Made by a program: the position numbers and the translations under genes. A model generated the notes under the pieces. That model searched no databases. It was not told where the DNA came from and worked only from the letters and a program-made list of their open reading frames with translations. From Prochilodus magdalenae (lineage: Eukaryota; Chordata; Actinopteri; Characiformes; Prochilodontidae), in NCBI GenBank assembly GCA_024036415.1, contig JAMWET010004037.1:541001-605000 (forward strand): DNA of 64,000 nucleotides. Reading direction: 5' to 3'. Below, piece by piece: positions 36,121 through 47,652 of the stretch (position 1 is its first letter; each line of letters opens with the position of its first letter).

Positions 36121-37139
36121 AATCTGTGTTCTCTGAAGTCAATCCAATGCTTTTTTGATGACAGTTAATCACCTAACATTAGTCCCTGACCTCACTAATG
36201 CCCATGCAGAATCTAAAATCAGAATGTCACAGAATGTTTACTACCAGAGGAGTAAAGGATGTTACTGCGGCAAAGAGACAACAAATGATCTATTAATACA
36301 CTTGATTTCAGAAGAAACATAAGATAAGCAAGTCCACAAACCTGTGAATATATAATGTAGTTTCTGTTCAGTCTGCACTACTGTTGCATGCTTCTTGGCC
36401 TATATAGCAAATTTAGACTAAACAATAATTTGACTTTCTTTCCCAAACTTAAAAAAAAATAGCAACACTTTTCCTTGCAGTTAGTTTGAGACCATTTCTG
36501 TCAGTGAAGTGGACCTGTGAGGGAGCTGGGATGTGAGCTGAATCTTAATCTTTATGAAATTAAAGAACACAATAACGCATGCAGTGCATTTTATTGAAGT
36601 ACATTGGCATTGAATCAGTATGGCAATTAACCTAATAATAAACAATGAACTTTCTTCTATTGCGCCTGAGGTTGTTTGAATCAGCCTGATGAGAGCTGAG
36701 GCATGTTGTTCTAAAGCTGTTTACTAATTGTAATGAAGCTGTGTGGTCTGATGGCTGAAACCTGCCATGTCTGATGCCTGTGGTCTGAGCATGTCCTTAA
36801 ATGCATAAATGTATGCAGGGTTTTATTAATACCAAGGTCCAAACAATAAGCTAGACATGACCCTCTAACCCCTCCAAACCCCAATCCACCTGCAGGTCCC
36901 TGGGCAGTATTTTAAATGGTCTGTCATTTAGTAATTCATGAGAACCAAGTTAAATGTTGAAACAAAAGATCCACACTATAATCTGGAAATGCATAAAATA
37001 TTAAAATGCTAAAATAATCATGAAACAACTGAAAATAAAGACTAAATGATGAGGAAGAAGTGCAAAAGGCAGAACAAATAGCCATTTTAGAGATCTAATT
37101 ACATTTAACAACTGATATTGGAGAACTCAGGCTTATGAT

Positions 37140-37711
37140 GGGTAAATTACTGAGACAGATCTCTGTCCCTGAGGTGGACTATATGGCACTGAACCAAGTA
37201 GTGTGCTTGTAGAATTACAGTTACCTGTATCATGCATCTTTACCTCCTGGACACTCTGACACTTACTGTACTTACTGTATATACTGTGCATCTTTAACTC
37301 CTGGACACTCAACTCCACTTAAATATCATGTTTATGATGTTAATTTATTCAGTCATTAGTCATTTATAACCGCGTTACATTTATGCACATTTATTTATTA
37401 CTTTTGCACTGTCTTTTCTACTGCCTGCAGTTATATCTGTACTCTTGTATATATTTCTTGCCTCCTTACGAAGTGAGATATATTTATATATTTATATTTA
37501 CATATCCATCGATAGTGACCTGCACAATGTATAGTTCTATAACATATAGCTTAACAGTTAATAATACTGCTGCCGGTACCGACCGACCCATTTAGGTTGT
37601 TCATACTGCACAACACTGTTTTATTTTTATTTTTGTATTTGTATTTGTATCTGTGCTGTTCTTTTTGTGAAACCGCTACTGGCTGCTAAATTTCCTTCGG
37701 GATCAATAAAG
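37140..37711 (+). mobile_element. 3' end of a LINE (UTR only) ending in a TATC tail
   Basis: The 3' UTR-like sequence ends in AATTTCCTTCGGGATCAATA followed by AAGTATCTATC, a well-known fish LINE 3' terminus whose tail is a short TATC repeat. No ORF is left. Its exact 5' limit is uncertain. The tail is directly continuous with the long microsatellite at 37712-37810. Confidence 0.7.

Positions 37712-37810
<99 letters not shown>
37712..37810 (+). repeat. (ATCT)n microsatellite, about 25 units
   Basis: A perfect tetranucleotide array that begins at the 3' end of a LINE. Confidence 0.95.
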
Positions 37811-39699
37811 GCTTCAACGGATTCAGTGGTAAGGCTGTTCAGCTTGTAGGGCTGAAAAATGAATCATTTTTATACCAAAGTTGCAATTTGAGAGATCTTG
37901 CAAGAGCTGGATTTTTTTAATGCGGCCTACATTATCCGAAAACACCTTAAAATGGGAAATTTGAGGTAATCTGAGCTTCTGAACTGCCTGTACATAAATT
38001 AGACCAATCCAAGGCAACCAATTATTGGTGTGTTGTGACACCACAATCACAATTCACTGGCAGTATGTCACACTGCAATCAATCAATCAATCAATCAATA
38101 TTGGCAAAAAAAACCCTAAATCTAAATTTACATTAGATTATTGAATATTTTAATACCAATATTAGTTTAAAAAACAGAAGTACTGTTTGTGTTGAGTACA
38201 GATTTTATAGTAACAACAAGACCATTGACTCCACTCATGGTACAGCAAAGTTGCTGGTGATCAGATGAGAATATTAGTTGAATTCTGGTGTTGTACTGTA
38301 TCTTTCAGGCAATTATTTCACATCTATCTTGTAGTAACAATTATCTGCACCTCAGAAACAATACTGCGGTTAGGGCCTCAATGGTGTGACCGCAATGGTG
38401 GGTACAGCCATGCCAACCACATTCAATTATCAGCTTAACAGCTGCATTTACAGTACTATCTCATCTACATTAGGTACAATAAACACAATATTAATGTAGG
38501 ATAGCACACAGTCCAACATACGCAGAGGTTTACTACGTTTAAGATGAGGAAATGCATTGTCTTTCTTTCAAGACATGAAAAAAACAGATGGCTAATAGTT
38601 TTGCAATCTAGCAGGAAAATCAGCTTCTACTGCCACTCACACTTGTTACTGTAGTCGACCCTCATTAGGCACAGGTGTAAGCCAAGCTACTGACACTCAG
38701 TGTGTATAAGAGCTACTAATGAGTCGATAACTGGACACCACATTCAGTGTTTTAATCTAACGTTGTCTCATTCACTGTGTTATTCCTGGTGCTGTTAGAC
38801 ACGGTAGCTTTTGAAACTGCAGTAAACAGTGGGGTACATCACAGGGAATCTGAGATGGAGGCGCAGAGCGATTAAGCAGGGAGAGCACACTGTGCACACA
38901 CACACAGACCCATACACACTAACGCTGGAGATGAGTGGAAATGGGCCATCGATCCGTGGCTCAGCAGGGCTCAGATGCTAAAGCAAGAGTAGCGAATCCT
39001 CAATAAAGCAAAGCTCACATCCCCCAAAATAAAATTACACCTCTAAAGAAGAACCCCACAAAAAAGCCTCCCTGTGTTATCCGCAGCCCGTTCAACCCTT
39101 GCTCACTCACTTTATATTTGTTATCTCTTACCTTAAGACTGGATTGGGAGAGCAGTGGGTAAGCAGGCGTCCGCAGGTGTGGAGAATTGAGCTGAAGCGG
39201 AATGTTTTTCTCCAGGTGAGAGGCTTTAACTGCCCCGCACTGATAGTCCCACCTCTAAGGGTCACATACAGACGCACATGTGCACACACACAAGCTCCTA
39301 TGTGATCTGATAGGCCTACTGTTGGACCATGCAGCATTCCGGAGTATTTTCTGTGTGGAATTATACTCTACACTCTGACATACACAGACATACGCACCCC
39401 TACCCACACACATACACACACTTGTCTTGTCATGCAGAAAACTCTTCCAGAGGGGAAGAGTGATAGGTATGTTGATAAGTGCTCCTCTCTAAGTGGAGCT
39501 CACAACAAGTGTGAGCTAACATGAGTTTAGCTAATAAAGACCATGCCTTGTAGAACACAGTCAGCATGGACCAACACAGTCATGGCTTCATTAACTTAGA
39601 ACAAGCTGAGAGAGGGGGAGACATACATAGAAATTACAGGAGGTTAGATATAAAATATAAGAATATCATAAGAAATGCATTAGAAAAAGGGAATATGAT

Positions 39700-40270
39700 G
39701 TGTAAAATCAGCAGTTCCTAAAACTGGAGTTCAAACAATTATTCAAATATTCAGAAGTGGGACTCTGAGGAGCCATGCAAGACCTGGCAGACCACCAAAA
39801 CTGTCACCATGAAATAAACAGTATTCAAAGTTTTCATCTTTGAGGAAGAAGAGAAATGCAAACTCCACTCTTGCTTCAAATCTGAAAACATCCAAAACTG
39901 TTTCTGTTCATCCCTCTACACTGAGGAGACTACAAGTCTGAAAGGATGTGTAGCTGTCAAGAAGCCCTCACTGAGCAAAGAAAAAAGAACCTGCAGAAAA
40001 AAGCTGCTGGTGGTCTCAGAACGAAAGACTGCCCACCCCAGAGTCCAGACATGAATTTCACTTAATGTGTTTGGGACTAATGCAAGGTGTGGACACTAAA
40101 TACTGAGAAAAATGATTTGTACTTTTTGAGTCCTCTGTTTAATTGGCCTTTGAATGTATTCCTGATGTTGGAAACCTGATACATAATTGCAGTTGTGACC
40201 AGAAATGAGAGTCAATGGGTGTTCTCTGACATTTGTACAGTACTGTTTATAGACTACAAGTTTAGACACT
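39700..40270 (+). mobile_element. Decayed Tc1-like transposon, internally deleted
   Basis: At 40036-40077 the plus strand reads PQSPDMNFT, a stop, then CVWD, a degraded SPDLNPIE-x-x-W box of Tc1-like transposases. Upstream CTCTGAGGAGCCATGCAAGA and similar text fits the HTH region. About half of a normal element is missing. The ends are eroded. Confidence 0.7.
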
Positions 40271-40604
40271 TACTGTAGAATGTTGTTTTTCAAAATCTTA
40301 AAAATATTTAATCTGACAGAGAACAATCAGCCGAGCAGGTTTTGACTTTTGGGATCCACTCCGTAAGGAAAAACATAATCTCCTAAATATGACTGTTTAC
40401 ACCAGATGCCAGGGCTCTTTATTGATTCACTGTAGAACAAAGGTGCTTAAGAGAACAAAGGGAGTGTAAACAGTTGACATCAAGGCAAAGACGTATCACT
40501 TAAACTCAGATTAAATAAAGATCATTTAATTACTTTCATAGTTCATCTGTATGTTGTGCTATGCAGATTGATGTCTTTATTCTAAATGCAGCCAATAGTA
40601 GGTT

Positions 40605-40645
40605 AAAAATAACAAATGTCCCCAAACTTTTGACTGGGTAGTGAA
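40605..40645 (+). mobile_element. Tc1-type terminal fragment
   Basis: TCCCCAAACTTTTGACTGGG is close to the Tc1 end at 538-562. It may be the right end of a longer eroded element starting after 40270. Confidence 0.4.
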
Positions 40646-41963
40646 TACACAGGGATGTGTTTATAAAGATGTGTTTAAATTTACAGCATGCACACATATC
40701 ACTTGATCTTTTGTATACTATCACCACAGTAAATATTCTACATTCCTGTCGTTGCATAAGATTGTTAATTACAGGGTTATGCCAATAAAGCTGTTTGAAA
40801 ATGAGTGAAAAAGGTGGAAATGAATGAGGTGAGAGATTTAGCTTTCTCCTTTAACCCTGTATACAGACAGACGGCTTGTTCTGCCACTGGATTACAGTTC
40901 ACATGTTTAATTGCTTGTTAACAAATGTTTGCTGTGCAGTATCGAGCTGCAGCCCTTTGCTGCCAAGAATAGTAAGGCCAGTGATGCTGTCAGAGAGCAG
41001 AGGGACTACAACACTGCTGACCAAAGCACACCATAGACGCATGCAAAGCTGCAGAGCTTAACTCGGCTGCTGTAAGAAAGCCCCTTAAAGCAACCATATT
41101 GTGGAAAATCTCATTTTCCCTGCTGTTCAAAAACCACACAAATGTTACAAGTGTCCCTTTTTAAAAACTCCATGTGACTTGTGCCTTGGTTTAAACACAC
41201 ACTGAACATCTGCAGCATCTGAGAGTTGGATGGGATGCTCAGAGCTCACACTGAACAGTCCTTAGCTAGAGGGCTCAGGTGTGCGCTGTAGCCCCCTGCG
41301 GTATCAGCACTGGACAGGTCAATATTACAATAATGTTACAACACTGTGGAGCAATGGTTTGTAGTGGTCCTTCCATCATGGAGCCTTCACACCACATGTA
41401 GGACTGCTGTTTTCAAATCACAGAAAAATGAGAACAGGACTTCATGAGACATCACAAAATGTTACAGAATGTGACGAGAGCCATGTAGCGATGTTCTGCT
41501 GCTCTCTCATAAAGGCGCATACAGCAGGGGTGATGCAGGGTTACATGGGGGTGGGGCAGAACCACAGCAGACACAATCCTGTTTCATTCTCTTTCTCCCG
41601 CCTCACTCCCAGATATTAAAAAACCAGGACAATATCGGACCTGTCAATCCAAGCCCGCTTATGGAGCATCACCACAACAGCTGCTTAGTGCACCAGGATT
41701 ATGATCAGCTTTAAGCTTTGCAAAGTCTTTACCACAAATCGCTCTCCTCCACTCCCTCTTGCACACAAAGCGCTTAAAGCCCCCTGGGAGCCAAAGAGGC
41801 TCCCAAACACCAGGAGCTCCAAACGGCCCACTTCTAATACATACGTTTCTTAGCATGTAATCATCATGCATCTCTCTCTCTCTTTCTTTCTATCTGCAAT
41901 CATGGCCAGTCATGAAATACCAAATTCACACTTTCTCCCTTCTGCTTTCGGAAATGTGAAAAT

Positions 41964-41977
41964 ATCGCCACGGCAAC
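41964..41977. promoter_or_regulatory. Degenerate X-box-like site
   Basis: ATCGCCACGGCAAC has one intact GGCAAC half-site and a mismatched second half. It is weak on its own and is listed because of the other sites. Confidence 0.25.
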
Positions 41978-42708
41978 CAGCGTGGATGCATGCTGCCGGC
42001 TACATTCGCTGTTGGAAGTGTGACGGCAGCTCTGCGCTCCATTAGCTTCTGACTGTGTTAGAATAAGGCAGAAAAGTAGGCTGGTGCCCCAGCTGTGTGG
42101 TGCCAGCCTCCTCCTCGTCCACTGTGCTGGAAGGTCAGCGTGCTCTGTGGGTCAGCGGGGCTCTTGATGTTTGAGGCCCTCGAGGAAGCAACTGGAATGC
42201 GAGCGGCGTGTTACATGCTGAATAGCTGACCTAAGGGCACTGCAACATGCTCAATCCGCTTGCACCAATATGATACACATGTGGGCAAAGAGTGACCTGA
42301 TTGTTTAGCTATCCATTATTTACCTGTTAGTATTTAATTACTACTAACTTAACAGCCAGCCCTGACCCAAACTGCCCAGTGCCGTAAATCTAACCCTATC
42401 TTTCTCCCTAAAGGGGACATATTTATGCTTATATTCATTCCCGCATAATTCGGCCACTGAGGTGAGTAAACAAAGTTAGAGTGATTTGCTGCAAGCTGGT
42501 TCATTTTAGAGAATTTACAGCTTTCTGAACAGTAGTGGTGATAAGAATGTGTAATACCTCTACGAACACCAGTAACAGCTGTGATTGGATTGGCATGGAC
42601 TGGACGAAGTTTCTGGATGTAGGCTACATCAATGTTCAGGTGCTTTTGCATCAAAGAACTGCACAGTTGGGCCAGATTTGGTGAATGCCATTTAGCTGAC
42701 ACAATTAC

Positions 42709-42985
42709 GAGAAAACATTCTATAGACTGGGATTTTACCCACCGCTGTTAAACCCACATGACCGTACGCTTCCATACACCTACAAATTCAGCTACTTCCT
42801 TCACACTATGGTCTTTGGCACACCCAAATACCATCACTCCTTTTAGCCAATCATTAACATCTGATTTGGACCCATTTTCCACACATCGAATAAGACATTC
42901 ACCGCACCCGACCACCTCTTCTTCATCTATGCATCCCGTCACACACCCCACAGGTATGTATAGCCCATCATCCTTGTGCAGCATC
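42709..42985 (-). mobile_element. Tc1-like transposase 5' fragment, copy 2
   Basis: The minus strand is open and gives GSKSDVNDWLKGVMVFGCAK and DHSVKEVAEFVGVWKRTVMW, the DNA-binding part of a Tc1-like transposase. A 5' leader of about 120 bp is shared with copy 1 (7755-8025). The frame stays open (ORF 42748-43023) despite lack of the catalytic part. It is probably a relic rather than a gene. Confidence 0.7.
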
Positions 42986-44079
42986 TGCTGGAGCCTGAAG
43001 CTACTACCACCATAAACACGCAAAGTGACAATTGTTTGAATAACCTATTTATTAATGAATAATTACATTAATTAATTCCTATTAATTACAACCAGTAAAT
43101 CTACACACCTCCTCAGAGAACACGGAAATACTGAGAATACAGAAAATGAAATGTAATAAAACAGTGTAGTAAAGTGCACCTGTGTCCTGAAACAACCTGC
43201 ATACACACATCCTAATTGTCACATGAATAAACCACATGTATCATGGACAGCAAACAATCTATCCAGCAGAACAAGGCTTAAGCACGATGATAACCAGAGG
43301 CATTTTCTCTGCTGGCACTGATTTCAGCTTATGAGCAATTTATACTTCTTTTACATTCAGAAATAGATATGGCCTTTTTAAATGATGTAACATCACTGCC
43401 CACATATTTCCATGCGTCCTTTATGTTGGATAAGTATTAGTAATACAACCACTAGAGGGCAGTCCAGAGTCAAAAGTTTTTGACAGCAACGAATATGATG
43501 CACGGGTAAAGTGACATCATATAGATGTTTAAAATTTAAAAGGTGCACTAGTTTTCCTTAGACAAGGACCGACAGGTTTAGGGTTTCTTCCTCTAGATGT
43601 GTCAATAGATGGCTATAGTTACACTCTGCTTCATACTGTCCCCATGAATTCCGGTGGAATGGCTCTCAGAGTAAGCTTTCAGAGAACATGCACAAATACA
43701 GACAAATCCAAGTAAACTGAACACAGAGCACTGACAGAGCCTTGAGTGTTTAGCCTTTAGGTGTAGCTGCCGCGTTAAGGATGGTTAGTGCGCAACAAAT
43801 AGTTCCCTTAAGGTCAAACGGCCACAAATTGGATACATGTCAGATCTATGAAAGCACCTCAGACGTGATTTGAAGAGACCAGATGTGTGGATTTGTGTCT
43901 CTTCAACCTGGTAATGCCACACGGTCACAAATCAGATACATGTCCAATCTAGGACACAAAGCACTTCAGATATGTAGAAATCAGATTTGTGGATTTGTGT
44001 CACTTTAACCTGGTAATGTGAATATTGCCCTAGCCCTAATTCAATCAACTCTTTAGTGGAGTGGAAGCTGATATCGCTG

Positions 44080-44085
<6 letters not shown>

Positions 44086-44161
<76 letters not shown>
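44086..44161 (+). repeat. (TA)n microsatellite, about 38 units
   Basis: Pure TA, flanked by TATAAATA on the left. A YIYIYI frame on the minus strand is an artefact of this array. Confidence 0.95.
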
Positions 44162-44165
<4 letters not shown>

Positions 44166-44691
44166 AAAATCCATTATAAAAACCCAACCATGTCTTATCC
44201 TTCACCTTAAGAAAGGTGAGAAGCACTTGAAGGTGTTCACCAGATTCTCCCACGCTATCTGTGGCACCAAGTTATCTCCTGTAGAGCTCAGCTGCCGTGT
44301 CTGTACACAGCACTGAGACAGCTTTCCTCTCGCTCCACAGTTACATAACCCTGCATCAATACTGTTTACACCAAATCTAATCTATAACACTGTCTATAAA
44401 TAGAGCACCTGAAGCAGCAGCCTATGCAGGAGCCCTATGCTCAGAATATGAGATGGGGTTGGGTAAACGCGTATGCTTTGATGGACATGCCGGAATAACT
44501 CGGGCTGGACAGCGTGACACCAGCGGGTCGGTTCTGCATGGACTAGCAGAATGTCTTCTCACGCTTCACGTCACTATCATTCCCCCTCTCACTCTTATCT
44601 CTCAATCATGGGCAAATTGGTGGCCCTTGATTACTGCACCTATGAAAATAAGTCATCTAAGAAATAGCAACGTGCTTCACATTCAATGGCA

Positions 44692-44705
44692 GTTGCCACG
44701 GCAAC
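44692..44705. promoter_or_regulatory. RFX-type X-box palindrome
   Basis: GTTGCCACGGCAAC is a perfect palindrome apart from the two-base spacer. The local context GCAGTTGCC-N-CGGCAAC is shared with the site at 18314. Confidence 0.5.
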
Positions 44706-44736
44706 AACACAATGGACCTTATAAAGCTAATAAATA

Positions 44737-44812
44737 GAGAGAGAAAAGATGAGAGCAAGGGAGAGAAAGAGAGACAGAGAGAGGGAAAGAGAGGGAGAGG
44801 GAGAGAGAGCTT
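44737..44812 (+). repeat. GA-rich low-complexity tract
   Basis: Interrupted GAGA repeats that start about 30 bp after the X-box palindrome at 44692-44705. Confidence 0.85.
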
Positions 44813-46894
44813 GAAAAGGTGAAGAAATCTATTCTTAGAGATGGTGATAGTTCTGAGTGTTGACTGTGAGCATGAGAAAGAGGAAATCAATGCCTTTACT
44901 GGGAGGTTGTGCTGTCCCTCTTTGATCGGCCGCCTCTACTACCGTAATGCATTCAGTTCACGTTTCTGTGTCAGGCACACAACAAGGAGGACACGATTAC
45001 AGGTGACACCATGCCCAGAGTTTCAAATTAGATTACATTTAGCTGTAGTGGTAGTGCGCTAGCTGAACTGTGTTTTACATACAGCGCTGCACAATAAACA
45101 CTGCAGCAGCCAGAACAAATAAGCCAGTTCACTAAAGATTTCATTTACAAACTACTTAGAGCCATTTAGAACAGCTTTTTGTTATGGGGCTCCAGGAGCT
45201 CTGCCAAACCCTGGTGAGCTATAAACCCTCCTGATGCTCACCATAATACCAGTCTACTGTATTTAATCTACACTGTCTACATACCTACACTACAAACATT
45301 GCTACTGCCCCTACAGTATTGTATGCAAACTCAATCTACTCTGATTGGCTGTTCTATATTGTGCCCCAGCAATCATGGCTGACTTCAGTCTGAAAGGGTG
45401 GGGCTAAACTGGTGTAGGCCAAACATGCATGTGTATGCATATGCAAATTTGTTGTTGCATCACAGAAGCAACACATTTCAAACAGGTGAACTGTACATTT
45501 CCAATCTTATGTTTACCTACTAAACCAAAAGTCCTGGAAATTTAGGTTTCCCATGATGCAACAGTGCAGTCAAAATAAGTTATGTCAGATAGTATCATTT
45601 ATTTAATTAATGCAAACCTAAATGTCATCTGATACCACAATACAATGATATGGCAACCATACTGCACTGTCCTATTACCCAATACAGCTGTACCAAGTAC
45701 TTTTTCATATGGCTCAGAAATAGAGCAAAAAAAATAAAACAACATCTGGTTGTACATATGTACTTTTAACTGGCATTAGGAAGCTCATTACTGAAGCAAA
45801 TTAGTCCTGCTGAATGTTAATATTAAGTGCAATAGCGGAAGCAATACTACCAGCAAGCTGACTGATGTCTGGTCAAAATCCTTTGAATCTTCATCTGCAA
45901 GTAAAGCCAAGAAGCTTCTTGGTACTAGTGTGAGGCTTTTAACTGCTGAGCCAGTGCTAGCCAGAATCCTCTTCCTTTTTGAGAAGGCACAGACAGAGAG
46001 AAGACAACTGAACCAAACAGCTCCAGCTGGCAACGTTGCCTACAGCTAGGATGGAGACAGACAACCTAATTAGAGATAAACTGCTTTTAACTGGTATCAT
46101 ATAGTTAGCGCTTAGTAAAACTTCTTCTAGCAAGCTGCTATTGTCAACAGCTCATTTCATCCAGGATGCCAAACGTTCCCTTGCAGAAGTGGACTACACG
46201 GGACATCAGAGGCTATGGAGCATCCTGGAGGGAGGTGCCATCAAAGGGGAGACGAAATGGCCCTTCCTTTTTAAAGTCATCACCTTTTACAGTAGACGCT
46301 GGAAGAGATGAAAGGCTACAGAGGCCTTTGCACTATGGATACTAAACTAGATCCAGCTACCGCTCACACTCCTGCCAGTTGGCTGAAGGCCCAGTTTTGT
46401 GGTAAGACAGACACATCTTCTACTCTGTTCTAATCTCCTCTGTCTAAACTTACCCACTTGGCTCCATAAGCATCAGACTATTACTGTGCATGATTGCCTT
46501 TTACACAAGTAAGATCGTGTTTAACTAATTATCTCGGCCGCAGATCAGCGCATGGTTCTCTACTCAGCCCCCCGCTGTGAGCAGATGAGGTAATTCCACA
46601 AAAATTAAAAATACATCACCCCTTTGAACCTTGGGCTCAGTTATTAATCTAAAGAGTCACTGCGGAATATTACTCAGTTATTAAACTTCAGACTGATTAT
46701 TTGTTATATGCTATTAATTATTCAGTAACTAGTATGAAACTAATAAGCAAGTTCTGTAGTTTATGGAGCTACGAACCAATGTGCAGGCCCACATGTGGGC
46801 CCTCAGGGTTTAAAGAGTCAGTTTTGTATCACTGCACCATACTATATAGAAGGCGACTGTAGGAAAGATAAATAATATATATCGGCTTAGTATA

Positions 46895-47397
46895 TACAGC
46901 TCTGGAAAAATTTAAGAGACCACCTCAAAATGATGAGTTTCTCTAATTCTACAGTTTCTGGGTTTGTGTTCGACCTGAATGAGCAGTTTTGTTTAATTCT
47001 ACAAACTACTGGAAACATGTCTCCCAAAGTCCAGACCAAATATTATATTTGAGATCTGTTTATTCAGAAAATGACTAATGGCGCCTCCAGAAGCCTGTTT
47101 TGTACCACGCTCACTGTGCATTTCACCCTAGTCACCCCTCGCCAGTCATTCTGTAGGTCACTTGAGGTCATCTAACACTGGTTATGTGACATTTGAATGA
47201 GATGGCCCACATCACGGTCAGTAGAAAGTGTTTTTTGCCCTCTGCCAGTCTGTAGCTATGCTGTCCTATGTGAACCAGATGCTCACTGTGTCTGCCAAGG
47301 GAACCATTGGTTCTTCACCAAGAACCTGCTGTACATGTGGACATGCTGAATTGAGTAAAAAAAATGGAGTGGTCTCTTAGTTATTTCCAGAGCTGTA
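46895..47397. mobile_element. Nonautonomous TIR element (MITE), about 503 bp
   Basis: The left terminus TACAGCTCTGGAAAAATTTA continues AGAGACCACC. The right terminus is the inverted copy GGTCTCTTAGTTATTTCCAG plus AGCTGTA. Roughly 28 of 32 bases match, and the ends begin in TA, consistent with Tc1/mariner-type target sites. There is no coding frame. The family is abundant in fish genomes. Confidence 0.8.
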
Positions 47398-47619
47398 GGT
47401 ATACAGGTATATAAGTATACAGGCATGTGTTAATAAGGGAATGCACTGATTTTCCATGATCTCTGTGTAATTTGGATGTACTGTAAGCAAAGTCAGATTT
47501 GATGTAAAATGACTCACTGTAGAGAATGAACCTTCTTGTGTCTTATGAGTTGTCACATCAAGTGTTAATAAAGATACAATAGTGGTAAATCAACAAAAAC
47601 ACATGTAAAATTCAAACAC

Positions 47620-47652
47620 TATTGTGAAGCTATTGTGAAGCTATTGTGAAGC
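47620..47652 (+). repeat. Three tandem copies of an 11 bp unit
   Basis: TATTGTGAAGC is repeated three times without a mismatch. A short recent duplication is the simplest reading. Confidence 0.9.

Noticed and set aside
41659..41871. A 70-codon minus-strand frame with CxC-like and basic residues, considered as a possible exon.
   Set aside because: No acceptor and donor in phase with the gene were found, and no family is recognised.
43932..44253. Frames with an alternating Tyr-Ile run.
   Set aside because: Caused by the TA array at 44086-44161.
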